Shown: piece after piece, positions 45,171-63,700 of the stretch
How the letters are laid out: every line of letters starts with the position of its first letter
Position numbering within the stretch: the stretch's first letter is position 1
NCBI GenBank assembly: GCA_028571685.1
Contig: CM053154.1
Span: 250,501 to 314,500 of the forward strand
DNA length: 64,000 nt
Source: Heterohyrax brucei
Taxonomy: Eukaryota; Chordata; Mammalia; Hyracoidea; Procaviidae
Direction of reading: 5' to 3'
Notes under the pieces: generated by a model
The model's database searches: none
What the model was told of the DNA's origin: nothing
The model's input: the letters and a program-made list of their open reading frames with translations, nothing else
Program-made: the position numbers and the translations under genes

Positions 45171-45699
45171 GAGCTGGCGGCTCAAACGCCATCCTCGTGC
45201 CCCACAAGCAGATTCAAAAGTTCCCGAGCCAGCGCCTTCGCCTTTGACCTTTCACATGGGAGGGTCAGGGTGCGAGGGAGCGCTCCAAGTTCCGTGAGAG
45301 GCACGCTCACCTTTGAGGTCTAGTGGGCGCTCCCCTTGCAGGCGCGGGGCCAGGGCTGGCCTAGGACATCCAGTGCTTCCAGAGTCTTTGAAGACCCTCC
45401 AGAGCTCTTGTCGGGCCGAGGGAAAGAATTCCTCAGGGAGCCTCGGCCGCCCACGGAGAGCTTGGCTGGAAACCAAGTTCTCCAAGCCGGGTGGCGCAGA
45501 GCCTTGGCAGTCCTGCAGGCTGGGACAGAGGGCTGGGGGTGGGTTTTCACAGCCTGTGCAGCCCAGGGTCTGGTTGGTGATGACAAGTCAGCAACAGGGG
45601 TCTGAAGAATTTCCTTTTTCAAGTGGCAGACACTGCTTGTCCCCAGATTGCATGCACACGCAGATTTCAAGGTGGCACCTGCCACGAAGGCTGCTCGGA

Positions 45700-45895
45700 C
45701 TGGTACCCAAAACCAAAACCAAACCCAGTGTCGTGGTACCCAAAACCAAAACCAAACCCAGTGTCGTGGAGTCAGGTGCGACTCACCGAGACCCTGGAAG
45801 ACAGAGTAGAACTGCCCCACAGGATTTCCAAGGAGCGCCTGGCAGATTCAAACTGCTGACCTTTTGGTGAGCAGACTAGCACTTAACCCACTAAG
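45700..45895 (-). repeat. AfroSINE with duplicated tail
   Basis: Reverse-complement copy. Its 3' tail segment 'ccaaaaccaaacccagtgtc' occurs twice in tandem before the body ('acagagtagaactgcccca') and the head ('gctgaccttttggtgagcag'). Confidence 0.9.
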
Positions 45896-46244
45896 CGTAG
45901 CATAACTTTTTAAGGGGTGTCGCGCCCCCGCAGTTTCTTGCCCTGGGTTGGATTCAGGTCCTGATTGTAGCTCTGGGTGCCCCCGTTGGAAGCACACGTA
46001 GCACGCACCTTTGTCTCCTCTGCGCATGTCTCGGAATTTGGTCTAAACCAGCTTTTGTGAAAAACAGCTTGTCCCCGAGTCTGAGTGATAATTTATTTAT
46101 CACTCCAGAATGTTTTAAGGTGTGGTTGGGCTTGCTCTTCAGGCTCCTGTCTCAAAAGTGGGTTTGTGAGATACATCCCATGCAGCACCCAGCTGAGTGG
46201 ATGTATGTGTAGAAGGTACATGTACACGTGTATAGCCCCGTGTC

Positions 46245-46668
46245 TACCTATGCTGTTCTTCCGTGCCCTCGAGTCAGCCCCAACTCCCAGCAACCGATGT
46301 ACAAGGGCTCCCAACCCCGCCCAGCCCTGGGCTGTCCTCACAGCTGTTGCCGGGCTGGAGCCCACTGCAGCGGTTTCTGTGTCACCCTATCTTGTGGAGG
46401 GTCTTCCACTGTCACTGACCCTCTACCAAGCATGGTGTCCTTCTCCAGGGACTGCCTTCTTCCTGACAACATGTCCACACTCCATGAGACAGCTCTCACC
46501 GTACTTGCTTCTAAGGAGCACTCTGGCGGTATTGTATCCAAGGCAGATTTGTCCCTTCCCCTGGCAGTTGGTGGCATACTCAGTATTATTGACAACACGG
46601 TAATTCCAAGGCATCACTTCTTCCTGGGTCTTCCTTATTCACGGTCCAGCTTTCACATGTCTATGAGG
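46245..46668 (-). mobile_element. RTE LINE 3' fragment, inverted relative to next copy
   Basis: Reverse complement of the RTE 3' end: 'gtccttctccagggactgcc', then 'ttgcttctaaggagcactct', then 'cttattcacggtccagcttt'. The 3' end is at the left. Confidence 0.8.
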
Positions 46669-48175
46669 TACTGAAAGGAGAAGCTACAGCTGCACTGAAA
46701 GCATTGGCAAAAAGCAAGGCTCCAGGAACTGATGGAATATCAGTTGAGACATTTCAACAAACAGATGCAGTGCTGAAAGTGCTCACTCATCTATGCCAAG
46801 AAATTTGGAGGACAGCTGCCCGGCCAACTGACTGGAAGAGATCCACATTTATGCCCATTCCAAAGAAAGGTGATCCAACCAAATGTGTAAATTACTAAAC
46901 ATCATTAATACCACACACAAGTAAAATTTTGCTCAAGATCATTCAAAAGCAACTGCAACAGTATATTGACAGGAAAATGCCAGAAATTGAATCTTGATTC
47001 AGAAGAGGATGTGGAACCAGGGACATCATTGCTGATGTCAGATGGCTTGTGACTGAAAGCAGAGGATACCAGAAAGATGTTTAGCTGTGTTTCATTGGCT
47101 ATGAAAAGGCATTTGACTGTGTGCATCATAATAAGTTATGGATAACACTGCAGAGAATGAGAATTCCGGAACACCTGATTGTGCTCTCACAGAATCTGTG
47201 CATGGATCAAGAGGCAGTCGTGTGAACAGAACAAGGGGACCCTGCATGATTTCAAGTCAGGAGAGGTGTGCATCAGCATTGTTTCCTCTCAGCATTATCT
47301 TTTCAATCTGTATGCTGAGCAAATAATCCAAGAAGCTGAATTATAAGAAGGAGGAGGAGGCATCAGGATCGGAGGACAACTCATTGGCAACCTGCATTAC
47401 ACAGAAGACACCACGTTACTTGCTGGAAGTGAAGAAGATCTGAAACACTTACTGAAAAAGATCAAGGACAACAGCCTTCAGTATGGACTGCACCTCAGCA
47501 TCAAGAAAACAAAAATTCTCCCAACTGGACCAGTAAGCAACATCTTGATAAATGGGGAAAAGACTGAGGTTGTCAAGGATTTCATTTTATTTGGCTCCAC
47601 GATCAACGTCCACGGAAGCAGCAGTCATGAGATCAAAAGATGCATTGCATTGGAAAAATCTGCTGCAAAGGACCTTTTCAAACTGTTAAAAAGTAAAGAT
47701 GTCACCTTGAAGACTAAGGTGCGCCTGACCCAAGCTGTGTATTTTCAGTTGCATCATATGCATGCAAAAGCTGCACGATAAACAAAGAAGACAGAAGAAT
47801 TGATACCTCTGAATTCTGGTGTTGGAGAAGAATGTGGAATATACCACGGGCCATCAAAAGAACAAACAGGTCTGTTCTGGAAAGTACAACCTGAGTGCTC
47901 CTTAGAAGCAAGGATGGCAAGACTGTGTCTTACATACTTTGGACATGTTGTCAGGAAGGATCAGTCCCTGGAGAAGGACACTGTGCTTGATAGAGCGTGG
48001 GGTCAGTGAAAAAGAAGACTCTTGATGAGATGGATGAACACAGTGGCTGCAACGATGGGCTTACACATAAAAACGAGTGTGGACATGGCACAGGGCCAGG
48101 TGGTGTTTCATTCTGCATTTCACAGAGTTGCTGTGAGTCGGAACTGACTCCACAGCACCTAACAACAACGAGGCA
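46669..48175 (+). mobile_element. RTE LINE, 5'-truncated, plus strand
   Basis: Reverse-transcriptase half of an RTE element: QTDAVLKVLTHLCQEIWRTA near 46760, AFDCVH near 47110, ITLKTKVRLTQAV-like sequence near 47700, then ARLCLTYFGHVVRKDQSL near 47920. It ends 'aactgactccacagcaccta'. Frames are broken. With the preceding copy it forms a head-to-head inverted pair. Confidence 0.85.
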
Positions 48176-48224
48176 GTTGAAGACACTGTGGCTTGGGGTG
48201 GGCACACCTTAGTCCTCAAACTGA

Positions 48225-48350
48225 CCTCTCTGCCTTTGAAGGCTTTAAAGAGATGTTCTGCAGCAGACCTGCCCGATGCATTGCATCATTCGATTTCCAT
48301 ACAGCTGCTTCTATGGGTACTGTGGCTCATGGATGTGAAGCACAATACAC
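48225..48350 (-). repeat. Small RTE fragment
   Basis: The reverse complement matches the 'ccacggaagcagcagtcatg' to 'gatgcattgcattgg' part of the RTE element (seen forward at 47605-47660), with considerable divergence. Confidence 0.5.
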
Positions 48351-49430
48351 AGAAATACAAAGTCCCAGGACAACAGGTAAGTGGAAAACCACCTCCCACA
48401 CCCCAGCTCCACCTGCCACACCTGCGTCTCCCCAGGGCACCCTCCAGTCCCCTGCAGACACTCACACCATGTCCCAGCACAATTGTGTCTGGGCAACTCC
48501 TCTATCCGCTCTTTAGGTCTTGCATCAGGAAGCTCTGACCAGTCATCTGTTAAAAGGTTTGTCAAGGTCCCTATACCACTGTAACAAGCACACTTCTTGA
48601 TGTCTCTCCTTCAGTTCCAGCAGGACATTGGACCCTCTGGCCCTCACCAGTCAAGGACATGGCTGCTGTTATCTGGCCATCTTTGGAGGAGATAGACTAG
48701 GACTTGGAGCCCTGCAGTCTGTGGACACAAGCTGCCGAAGTCGCTCTTATCTGGAAAAGCCCCTCATGTTTTCCTTCTCCACCACCGGACCACCACCTTC
48801 AACTCTGCAGCACGTGTGAGAGGTAGTTAACGATGCTGCAATCCTAAAAATAAAAGTCTTTGTTTTGCACTCCTCTTGATTTGTAATTTGCCTAGGCCTG
48901 GAATGTTTCCAGATTAGAAACATTTGCCTTCAGAATCTCCCACATGGTGTTCCTAGCTCTTCTCCCTTCCAGAAGTACTACTAAGCAATTCAAAACATTC
49001 TGTTCTCCAGCCCTTCCTATATGGGCCGGTTTCCTCTCCTGGAAGCTTTTAGGAGGAGCTTCTCTTTAAATTTCTCAGCGAGTCGGTCCTATTTTCGCGG
49101 GCTGTGTTGGGCACAGGGCCTCAGTCATCTCCTGTCGTTCCATCCTGGCAAAACGATCTGTTGTTTCTACCAGTGATTTCTTCAAGGCGTGCTGCTGGCT
49201 CTTCTGGAATCCCGGCTCCGGGATGACGCTCTGGCCCAGGGCTCTAGACGGGCCCTTGGATTTTCTTTCCATGTCCCATCTCTTGAGCCTTCTGCACTGC
49301 TTTCTGATTTCTTTCAGCAACTTCCAAATCTTCCACAGACTGCTTAATTTTCTGCTTAGTAGTTCTTCATTCCTAAGCACTCGTTCTCCTTCTAATGTCT
49401 CCTTTTAGAGAAAAAAAAAAAAAACAGTCT
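48351..49430. other. Intergenic region with an unidentified helical open frame
   Basis: No gene identified. The minus strand at 49075-49380 is open for 101 codons and another minus frame is also partly open. Both are rich in Lys, Glu and Gln with helix-like stretches (KAVQKAQEM; EEITGRNN). It may be a decayed processed pseudogene of a coiled-coil protein, but I do not recognise the parent. Confidence 0.3.
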
Positions 49431-49477
49431 ATCCATGCTGCATGGGTGCAATACCATCCCGTAACTGAAAAGAAAAA

Positions 49478-49630
49478 GTCACCTTTCGACTCACAGTGGC
49501 CCACAGGACAGAGCAGAACCTCCCCACAGGCTTCCTGGAAAAGACAACCAGTCTTCTCTCCCTCGCAGGTGGAATCCAAGCGCCAACCTTTCGGTTAGCA
49601 GCCCAGTGCCTAACCACTGCACCACCGGGG
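49478..49630 (-). repeat. AfroSINE
   Basis: Reverse-complement copy: 'aggacagagcagaacctccc', 'caacctttcggttagcagcc', ending 'ctaaccactgcaccaccggg'. Confidence 0.88.
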
Positions 49631-50091
49631 TGCTTAACGTGCCCTGCAGGTGGGAGCTTCCGGTTGGGGGCACTCCAGAAGTTAGCTCGAGGTCTTTCCC
49701 CTTGGGCTGGGTCCTCTGCCCTGGGAGGAGCCTTCCAGATCCTTCTGTGATACCTGCTAATCACAGCGGAGAGGGGAGGCTGACCTGTGGTAGGCGACGG
49801 GTCCTCCTGCCGGTCCCCCAGCGGGCTCAGAACCCGGAGAGGCTCCCCCCAACCAGCCGCTCGGTTCACGCACCCTCCTGTTTCCAACCGCAGAAGGCGG
49901 GGACTTGGCCCAAGGCCCCTGGGCCCCGCCCCGCGATCCCCGTATGCGACCCCCTAGACTTTCGTTATGTCCTGGGGCCCTCGTCCCTGCGCCTCATCCG
50001 CGATCCCTCGGCTCCGTTCCTCCCGTCTGACTCTAGGTCCCGCTCCCTGTTACCTTCGCCAGCCGGAGCCGCGATTCGAAGCTCCGGCGCT

Positions 50092-50220
50092 GCTCGCCCC
50101 GTCCCGCCCCCGGCCTCGTCCCGCCCCGCGCCCGGCCTCGCCCCGCCCCGCCCCCGGCCTCGTCCCGCCCCGCCCCCGGCCTCGTCCCGCCCCGCCCCCG
50201 GCCTCGTCCCGCCCCGCCCA
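50092..50220 (+). repeat. 22-bp GC-box tandem repeat in ECHS1 promoter
   Basis: The core cctcg recurs at 50114, 50136, 50158, 50180 and 50202, exactly 22 bases apart. Each unit holds a cccgccccgc block, a Sp1/KLF-type GC box. The first and last copies run into half units. Confidence 0.93.
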
Positions 50221-50334
50221 CCGTCTCGCGAGATCCGGTGGTGGCTGGAGCGAGCCCTGAATGGTGCGGGCTGGGGGGCGTCTCCGCAACGGGGTGGGGG
50301 CGGTGCTGCAGGGTCAGCTCGTTCAGCCAGAGCC

Positions 50335-56435
<6,101 letters not shown>

Positions 56436-56500
56436 CCTAGCTGACTTACCTTAAAATCGTTATCTGAGGAGGAAAAACACGTCTGTCAGTTTGAGAAGCA

Positions 56501-56506
56501 AATAAA
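56501..56506 (+). promoter_or_regulatory. ECHS1: ECHS1 polyadenylation signal
   Basis: AATAAA 66 bases after the ECHS1 stop codon, giving a short 3' UTR. Confidence 0.85.
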
Positions 56507-56529
56507 TCATACTCTCTTATTTCAGTCAC

Positions 56530-58780
56530 TTTCTTTCTGCGGGTGTGCCATGGGGTGTGCCACCACCTGGGGCCACCAGGCTGTGAGGTCATGCCTCTGG
56601 CTCCCCCTGGGCACAGGGTGTGTCATCTCCCAGCAGCCAGGACAGCGCTGCAGCGCTTGTTCTGAGCAGCCAAGATTCCACTGTGTGTAGAGGTTTGTGC
56701 TTGCTTCCAGGAACTGAGAGACGTTTTCATGAGTAAAAATGGCAGGTGGGCAGTGTCTGCCATCCTGTGACCTCACAAGAGGAGGGAGACTCAAGATCAA
56801 CAAACAGGCCAAGGCCGGTGCATTCCCGTGAGGCAGAGATCAGACAGGCGTCCTCTCTCTGCCATCTTTAACAATTCGGACACCAGACGTCCCTCCCAGG
56901 ACACTCTAGTTCTGTACTTGGTTTGATAATTCACTGCAACGACCATACAGAACTCACAGAGCACACCGTGATCGTGGGGTTCATTAGGGATGCCAGTTAC
57001 AGTTCAGGGGTGAGGACGCTCAGGACACAGCTCTTCCATCAGGACAACCTCTCCCTGGGCCTCAGCCTCCTCTCCCCCTGGGCTGGGAAGTCCACCACAC
57101 CGTCTTCTGCTGCCGGAGGTCTCCCTCTGCTCCGTGACACTGTCCGGGGCACAGCTTCCTCTCTCTGTCCTGGTCCCGTGAGCTGAGCACAGGGATCGAA
57201 GCACACGCTGGCTCCTGGCTGTTCTGTGGTGGTGGGATTCTGCTTTCCAGCACTGAAAAGGCTTTACTCAAGCCCAGCAGGATGGCAAAAACTGACCAGC
57301 ACCCTTGGTGGGCCACATTTCCATGTTTGCACAACCCAGTCACTCGGGTGGGGGTTGCAAGACCTTGACAAGAAAGGCCACACAAGTTATCCATTATACT
57401 GCCTGATAAAAATGATTGTTTTGGACAGAGCACGTTATGTTCAGAAAACACATCACACGTGGGATTGTTGTGTAATTCAGAGCTGCTCAGGCATAGCTGT
57501 GTCCTGAGGGACACCTACAGACATGCAGTCAAGTGGCATGCTGCAACTGAGAAGGTTTGGCAGTCCGTCAGTTGACTGGAACTGTTCTCCGTCGTGATAG
57601 CAGCCAAGCACAACAGGTCAGTGAGTGACGGCCATCCCTACGCTTCTTCCCAGGCAGTGCCTTCCTCTGCTGTGAACAGGCTGGTGCAGTTTTCTGGAGA
57701 CTTTCTGTGCGTGCAGTTGCGCACCCCCGCAAATGCACACGTGCATTTATACAGCCCAGTTTTCTTCCTAAAAGAGAAACACACCGCCCTTGACTTCCTG
57801 TGAATGTCCCAGGTCGTCCTGCCACTGTGCTGCAGCTGCACCTTCTCATCTCACAGCACTCCTTCTGGTGGCCCTGGGGTAGGTCATAAAAGAGAAAAAC
57901 GATTGACTGACCGCCACTTTGGGTGTTCACAGATGTCCCGGTGCTTGGTATCGGAACCACCGTGAGTGACAACACGTGGAGTGTCTGGGCATGAGTCCTT
58001 GCTCTTCACCCGAGTATGTCTGAGATTCCAGCAGTGGCTACCTGGGTTGGGGGTCCCCAGGCCTGTGTGGGGCCTCTCTCCCCTGGCACTAATCAGCGTT
58101 CCTGCTGGGGTGAGGCCAGCCAGGGCATGCAGCCGTAGTCTCAGAGACTGAAGTCATGAGGGCCTGCAAGTGAGCCCTGGAGTGCTTGCTCGAAGCACCG
58201 AGATCTGCCGAGGCAGAACCCCACACAGGACACGCAGCCAGCTGACTCCTAGGGTCTGTAGACCTACTGGGACCAAAGACATAGTGAGTGCAGTCAGCAA
58301 GTCCCGTCTTCTGAAAACAGGCCACATCCACCTGAAGCCCAACAGTGCAGCACTGGCCAAGGACAGCTGCTGTTCCAGGCCATGGGAACCCAAGCATCAG
58401 CAGCCACTCTTCACCTCCCCTCACCCTCGATGCTGAATTTGGTTTAGTTTTGAGGTGCTCTCTGAATTTATAGGTGGGTGTCTGGCGCCACTGGGACCCA
58501 AGTGCAGTCACAATACCCACAAAAGTGGTTCCCAGGTCCCAAGGCAGGCCTGGCCCCCAGCAGGTTAATGCAGCTATGTGAAGGGTACCACTTACAAACC
58601 CAAGCAAACGCTGTGACCCAGGAGGCATGCATGAAGCCCCTACTCTGAGGGCACCAGGGCAACACCTGGTGACCCTAGCCCACCCTGAGAAAGGAGTGAA
58701 TTGAGCTTCTGTGAAGTTTTTTGCAGTGAACAGCTCAGATTCTTGGCTCCTGTGTTTGGGTTACTTTTGTGCAGCAAAGC
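56530..58780. other. ECHS1-FUOM intergenic, no gene recognised
   Basis: Several open frames of 60-180 codons on both strands with no domain, no splice pattern and no repeat I can name. Confidence 0.5.
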
Positions 58781-58789
58781 CAAAGCCAA

Positions 58790-59225
58790 GCTCTTAAGAA
58801 ATGTGTTTAATTCTTTTGATAAAGTCTTTGGATGAGCAAAAGTGTTTAATTATTAGTAGTTCCCATTTATTTTCTCTTCTGTTGAGCATGCTTTGTCAGA
58901 TTTTAAAGTCTGTCTGCATTGTGTATTAAAACTTTCACTGTTGATCTTCTATCTTGGATGATTTTTATCGTTTTAGATTTGATATTTAGGTCTTTTATCT
59001 AGTTTGAGTTGGTTTTTGTAAAAGATCTTGTTGCAGTTTTCTTGCAGATGTATATCCAAATTTTGCCAGTACCATTTGTTAAAGAGACTGTTTTTACCCC
59101 AGTTTAAAATCTTAGGGCCTCTGTCGAATATTAACTGTTCATAGGAGGACGGTGGCATCTCTGGGGTCTCAACTCTGTTCCATTGTTCTATATGTCTCTT
59201 TTTGTACCAGGCTGGAGAACTGTGT
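58790..59225 (-). repeat. L1 LINE fragment, antisense
   Basis: Antisense L1 sequence: 'ttttatctagtttgagttgg', 'ccagtaccatttgttaaaga', 'actctgttccattgttctat'. These are well-known landmarks of the antisense of L1. Confidence 0.8.
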
Positions 59226-59426
59226 TTAAAATGCTTTCAAAACTGAACCCAGGACAGAAATGGGGAGAGGGCTCATATTGAGAAAACTGCAACCAGCATC
59301 TTGGTGCATGTTGTGTACAAATTGTTGAATGGGAAATTATTTTCATTTGTAAACCATCACCTAAAGCATAAAAAGCACATATTGTGCTTTGAGTGAGAAG
59401 TGCACAATTCAAGTTTGTCATACAAG

Positions 59427-59468
59427 CACGCGTGCACGCACACGCACACACACACACACACACACAGA
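59427..59468 (+). repeat. (CA)n microsatellite
   Basis: cgcacacgcacac followed by an uninterrupted CA run. Confidence 0.95.
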
Positions 59469-59479
59469 CAGTGTGATGT

Positions 59480-59830
59480 GACCCTTCCTGCTCTCCTTAC
59501 AATGCATTTCCGCCCTGTATTTCCCGTGTCTAGTCACCCACTTCCAGTCCCCTGGCCTCCAGACAGGAGCTGCCTGGCTAGACTCCTGTATCCATTTGAG
59601 CCAAGAAGCACGTTCTTCACCAGCGCCGTTTCATCTCTCCTAGTCCAGTCTCATCCGTCGTCGGAGGAGTTGGCTTCAGGAATGGTTTGGGTTTGGGGCT
59701 AACAGTCTGGGGGCCATGTTTCCCGGGCACCCTCGAGTCTGTCAGACCATCAAGTCTGATCTTTTCACTTGAGTTCGAGTTCTGCACCCCACTTTTTTTC
59801 TGGCTCCATCAGGAGCTCTGTTAAAGCACA
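59480..59830 (-). repeat. L1-type 3' UTR, antisense
   Basis: Shares the 'gtctgtcagaccatcaagtc' region and its flanks with 4790-4870. Confidence 0.5.
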
Positions 59831-59987
59831 GTAAAATACTAATAAAATTGAGTGTTCTTGGCACAGCTTGCTTCCAGCTACTAGTTGCTGGCAGGCTTCC
59901 CCAGGCCCTGGGGACACTCTTGGTGTCCTGGGGGCTGTGAGTTAGGGTCAAATGGGCTGGTCTAGAGGAGGCTCTGGAAGGGAAGGA

Positions 59988-60166
59988 AATCATGGTGGTG
60001 CAGTGGTTAAGTGCTGTATCTGCTAGCCCAAAAGTCTGTGCTTTAAATACACCAGGTGCTCCTTGGAAACCATGAGGCGGTTCTACTCTGTCCTATAGGG
60101 TCACTGAGAGTCCCAAATCAACCGGAATGCAATGGGATTTTTGGTTATTTGTTTGGTTTTGGGTTG
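59988..60166 (+). repeat. AfroSINE
   Basis: Forward copy: 'tggtggtgcagtggttaagt', 'ctccttggaaaccatgaggc', 'tctgtcctatagggtcactg', with a gttt-rich tail. It is well preserved. Confidence 0.93.
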
Positions 60167-60589
60167 GAAGAGGAAGAAACTTGAGAAGGCAGCAGTTTCT
60201 ATAAACACTGGCCTCCCAACACCAAGGCTGAGGCTGTGTGGCATCCAACCTCAGGCAGGGCGTTCAGATAAGCCTTAGGAACTTGGATGTTTGACCCAGG
60301 ATATTACAGTAACGGATACAGGGAGCACAGTCAGGGTCAGCAGGGCAGATCAGCCGCTCCTTCGGGGTAGCCCGGGAGGAGACAGACAAGACTTCAGTGA
60401 ATGTTGGTGCCAGGCCCAGCACAGCTGCCAGGCCCTGTGGACCCTGGATGCGGCTTTCCCTGACCCACCTCTGGCCGCGGGCGACAGTGGAGACCCCCGC
60501 TTCCCTTTACAGGCCCAGGGTCGGGGCGCTGGTGCCACCGGGGCCGGCTAGTGGGCGTCTGTCTCCGCCCCGAGACGAACTAGCCCCCC

Positions 60590-60741
60590 ACCCGCCGCAC
60601 TTCCGCCCCGCCCACTTCGTGGTCTCGCCCCGCGCCCAGCCCCACCCACCGCCCCGGCCGGCCCCGCCCCTCGCGGGCTCCCGGCTCCCGAGCGCCCCCT
60701 GCCGTGGTCTGTGCCCTGTTTCCTCGCCCGCCGCCGAAATC
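60590..60741 (+). promoter_or_regulatory. FUOM: CpG-rich promoter of FUOM
   Basis: GC-rich sequence with several cgcccc boxes directly upstream of the FUOM start codon. The promoter looks intact even though the coding region does not. Confidence 0.6.
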
Positions 60742-63700
60742 ATGGTGGTCCTGAAGGGCATCCCCGCGCTGCTGTCCCCAGAGCTGCCCTATGCTCTGGC
60801 GCAGATTGGGCATGGGGACGAGATCGGTGAGCTCATCGAGTTGGCGCTGCGGGAATGCCCCGGCCCGGGGTACCTCGACCGACGCTTTGCTGGCCCGGCC
60901 CCGGGTTGCACCCCTGCCTGGCAGACGACGACTCTCAGTGCCTCGGAGGGCTGGGCCCCGGTGGCGGGGAAGAACGCACTGTGTGGCCACTCCGGTCTGC
61001 GTTAGTGCAGACCGAGTTCCTTCAGTAGCCGAGGCCCCAGTGGGCGGCCCGGCCTCCTCTCTTCTTCCCTTCACCCACTGCCCGCGGGCCCGTGTCCACC
61101 GACTCACGCGGTCCAGGCTCTGCATTCTAGGCGGGCTGTGGCCTGGAGAGGTCTGGGTACCCCTCCCCCGCCCCAGCCTGGGTGCCCTCGAGGCCGGGAC
61201 AGTGGCGAGAGGTGCTGGGCTGGGACTGAGTCCTCCCTTTTCCACCTATGGACCTATGACCCCCACCCTGTACTGTACGAGGGGCCACGACAGGCAGGCT
61301 GTCCCTGGTACCTGTGGATGCCTTTTTCATAGTATAGTCAGCAGAGCCTGGAGCCCGTGGGGGACACTGGGGCAGGACTCCAGCCTCTCCTCAAGCCCTG
61401 CTGCCGGGTCCTGAGTCCACTGCCCCTCCAGGAGTCTGAGGGGGGACAGGATCTCCTTCCACATTGACTGCCTTTTCTCCTGCCTGGATTTCCGTCCCCT
61501 GTCCCATCTGTGACGTGGTGGTTAAGGGCTTACAGCTGCTGACCAAAAGGTGAGCAGTACAAATCCACCAGGCCTCCTTGGAAACTCTATGGGGCAGTTT
61601 TACTCTGATCTATAGGGTCTCTAGGAGTTGGATTCGACTGAATGGCCGAGACTGCTGTCTGACCAGCGGAATGGGTGGCAGGCCTGTGCCATCTGACCCC
61701 AGTCCCCATGGCACCACGTCACGATGGGACTACACAGAGTGACTCCTTGAGGTGGGTAGGATGGTCTGACCAGCCTGCCCATTCAGTCCTTACAGATGCC
61801 GACTTTCCCACCTCGGCTGTGTGCCGCTGTGGCCCCGTGGAGATCTGTGCAGGTGGTGAGCTGTGCCCCTGCTCCAGACTCTGGGGGCTGGGAGTGGTGG
61901 TGGTCCTGGCTCTGAGCTACAGGGGGCTGCAGCACTGCGGCATCCCCCCTCCCTGAGGCAGCCCCTCCATGACCGAGGGTCCTGAGGCCATCTCTGACAC
62001 CTGAGACCCCAGGTGTAACACTGAGTTTCCTCTCTGGTCTGGTCACTGCGATGACCTTGTGCAAATGGGAGACAGATGCCCAGGGACCAAGGTCATTTAC
62101 CGCTTATTTTATGGGCAGTCCGGAGCCGTGATACCTGCCCTCGATACGTCCTTGCTGTCTTCTCACCGTTGGACTCTCTGGCTCTCAGGAAGGTTCTTGA
62201 AGGTGGGGAGGGTTGTTGGCCTTGTCTGGTGGCCAAGGCTCTAGGAACTGGGGGTGTGCCCAGGGTTGTCCAGCTCTGAAACAAGGTACAGGTGAGTGTC
62301 ATGGTCAAGGCGGTGGTGGCATGTGTATTTACTGTGTCATGGCTGAACTGCTTTCTTGAGCTTGTCATCTTATGTTTGGGGTGCCTTGCTGGTCTGGGGG
62401 GCTGAGAGTTGTCTTTGGTGGCGGGATAGGACCGGCATTTCAGCGGGACCCTGTGCCTCCCTCCCAGGCCTGGGCATCCTAGAGACCCTGGAGGCTGTGC
62501 TGAAGCTCTGGCCACTGGGCACCTGGCTGGAGAGCCCGGTGAGTGCCTGCACTGTCCCCAGCCCCTTTTCCTTCCCAGTCTGGGGGCTCCTGCTGATACT
62601 TTCTGACTGCGGGACATATGCCAGGTGGGTACACAGGCAGCATAGCTGACGGCACCCCCATCCAGGCTGCTGTCCTGGAGCTGGTGCCCAGCAACCAGGC
62701 CAGGGGCCTTCAGACCCCAGTGTGAGACACTACGCGTGCCTGCTCTGTCAGGCAGGTGCACGGCGAGTCTCTGCAGGGCTGCTGCTGACCCTCCAGGCTT
62801 CCTGCTGCACCCTCCCTGCGTGGGACTGAAGAGGTGAGCCCAGGGCAGGGCGGCGGGGCCTCCCCTCTCGCCTGGGCTCCCACAGCCCTGCGGAGTCTCG
62901 CCTGTCTCTGTCTGGGTCCGCATTCTCTGTAGCCAGTCCCCTGCGACTGCTGCTCGGTGAGGCGCGAGGCTCAGCTTTCAATGACACCCCACCTGGGAGT
63001 GAACCAGGGCGTAGGTGGAGTCTAGAAGGTGCTGAGGGCACCGCCCCCCTACCCCTCTGTCACTGTGGCTGTGGTCCCAGAACCCCCACCTCCAAGTCTG
63101 GCTGTGGCCCACGGCCTATTCCGCCTTAATGGGTGCGAGGCCTCCAGCGACACCTAGAGGACCTGGTGATGGAGGCGTCTTCACTGGGTGGCTGCCGTGC
63201 GGAGTGTGGGGTCGCAGCTGTCTGTTTCCTTCTTTGTCCCCCTCTAAGTATCTTTCTAGAGCCCCAGGACTACCTGGGCCCTCCAGAGCTCTCCTGAGCC
63301 CTGCCTCCCAGGGCCCCCAAGAGCCTGGCTTTGGCAACAGGGAAGATCTGGGACCAGGCTGAAGCCCCCTGCCCACTTGAAGCTTCAGATCTGCTTTCTC
63401 CTGAGTCAGCACAGCCGACGGGACACCTTGTGCAGGGGGACCGGAGGGGCAGCTCCACCGCTAGGGCTCGGGATGCAGGCATGGGGTGCAGGGCTGGCTA
63501 AGCTGACTCAGCGACACAGCCCGGCCCCAGGTGAGGCAGGCTTCCTGGACCCACAGAGCCCCAGAGCCCTGCTGTTTGTCTTCCAGAATTCACTGGAGAG
63601 CATAGAGTGGTTTGCGTTTTAGGAGCAAGCCAGAAAGGCCTTTGCAGCGGTAGCAACTGGGGGAGTCCCCATCTTTCGGAATCTGTGCCCCCTGCTTATC

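Noticed and set aside
62666..62725. FUOM ending normally at the TGA after exon 4
   Set aside because: The GTGTGA there is the expected splice donor region, and conserved C-terminal exons are still recognisable downstream, so a natural end at that point is unlikely.
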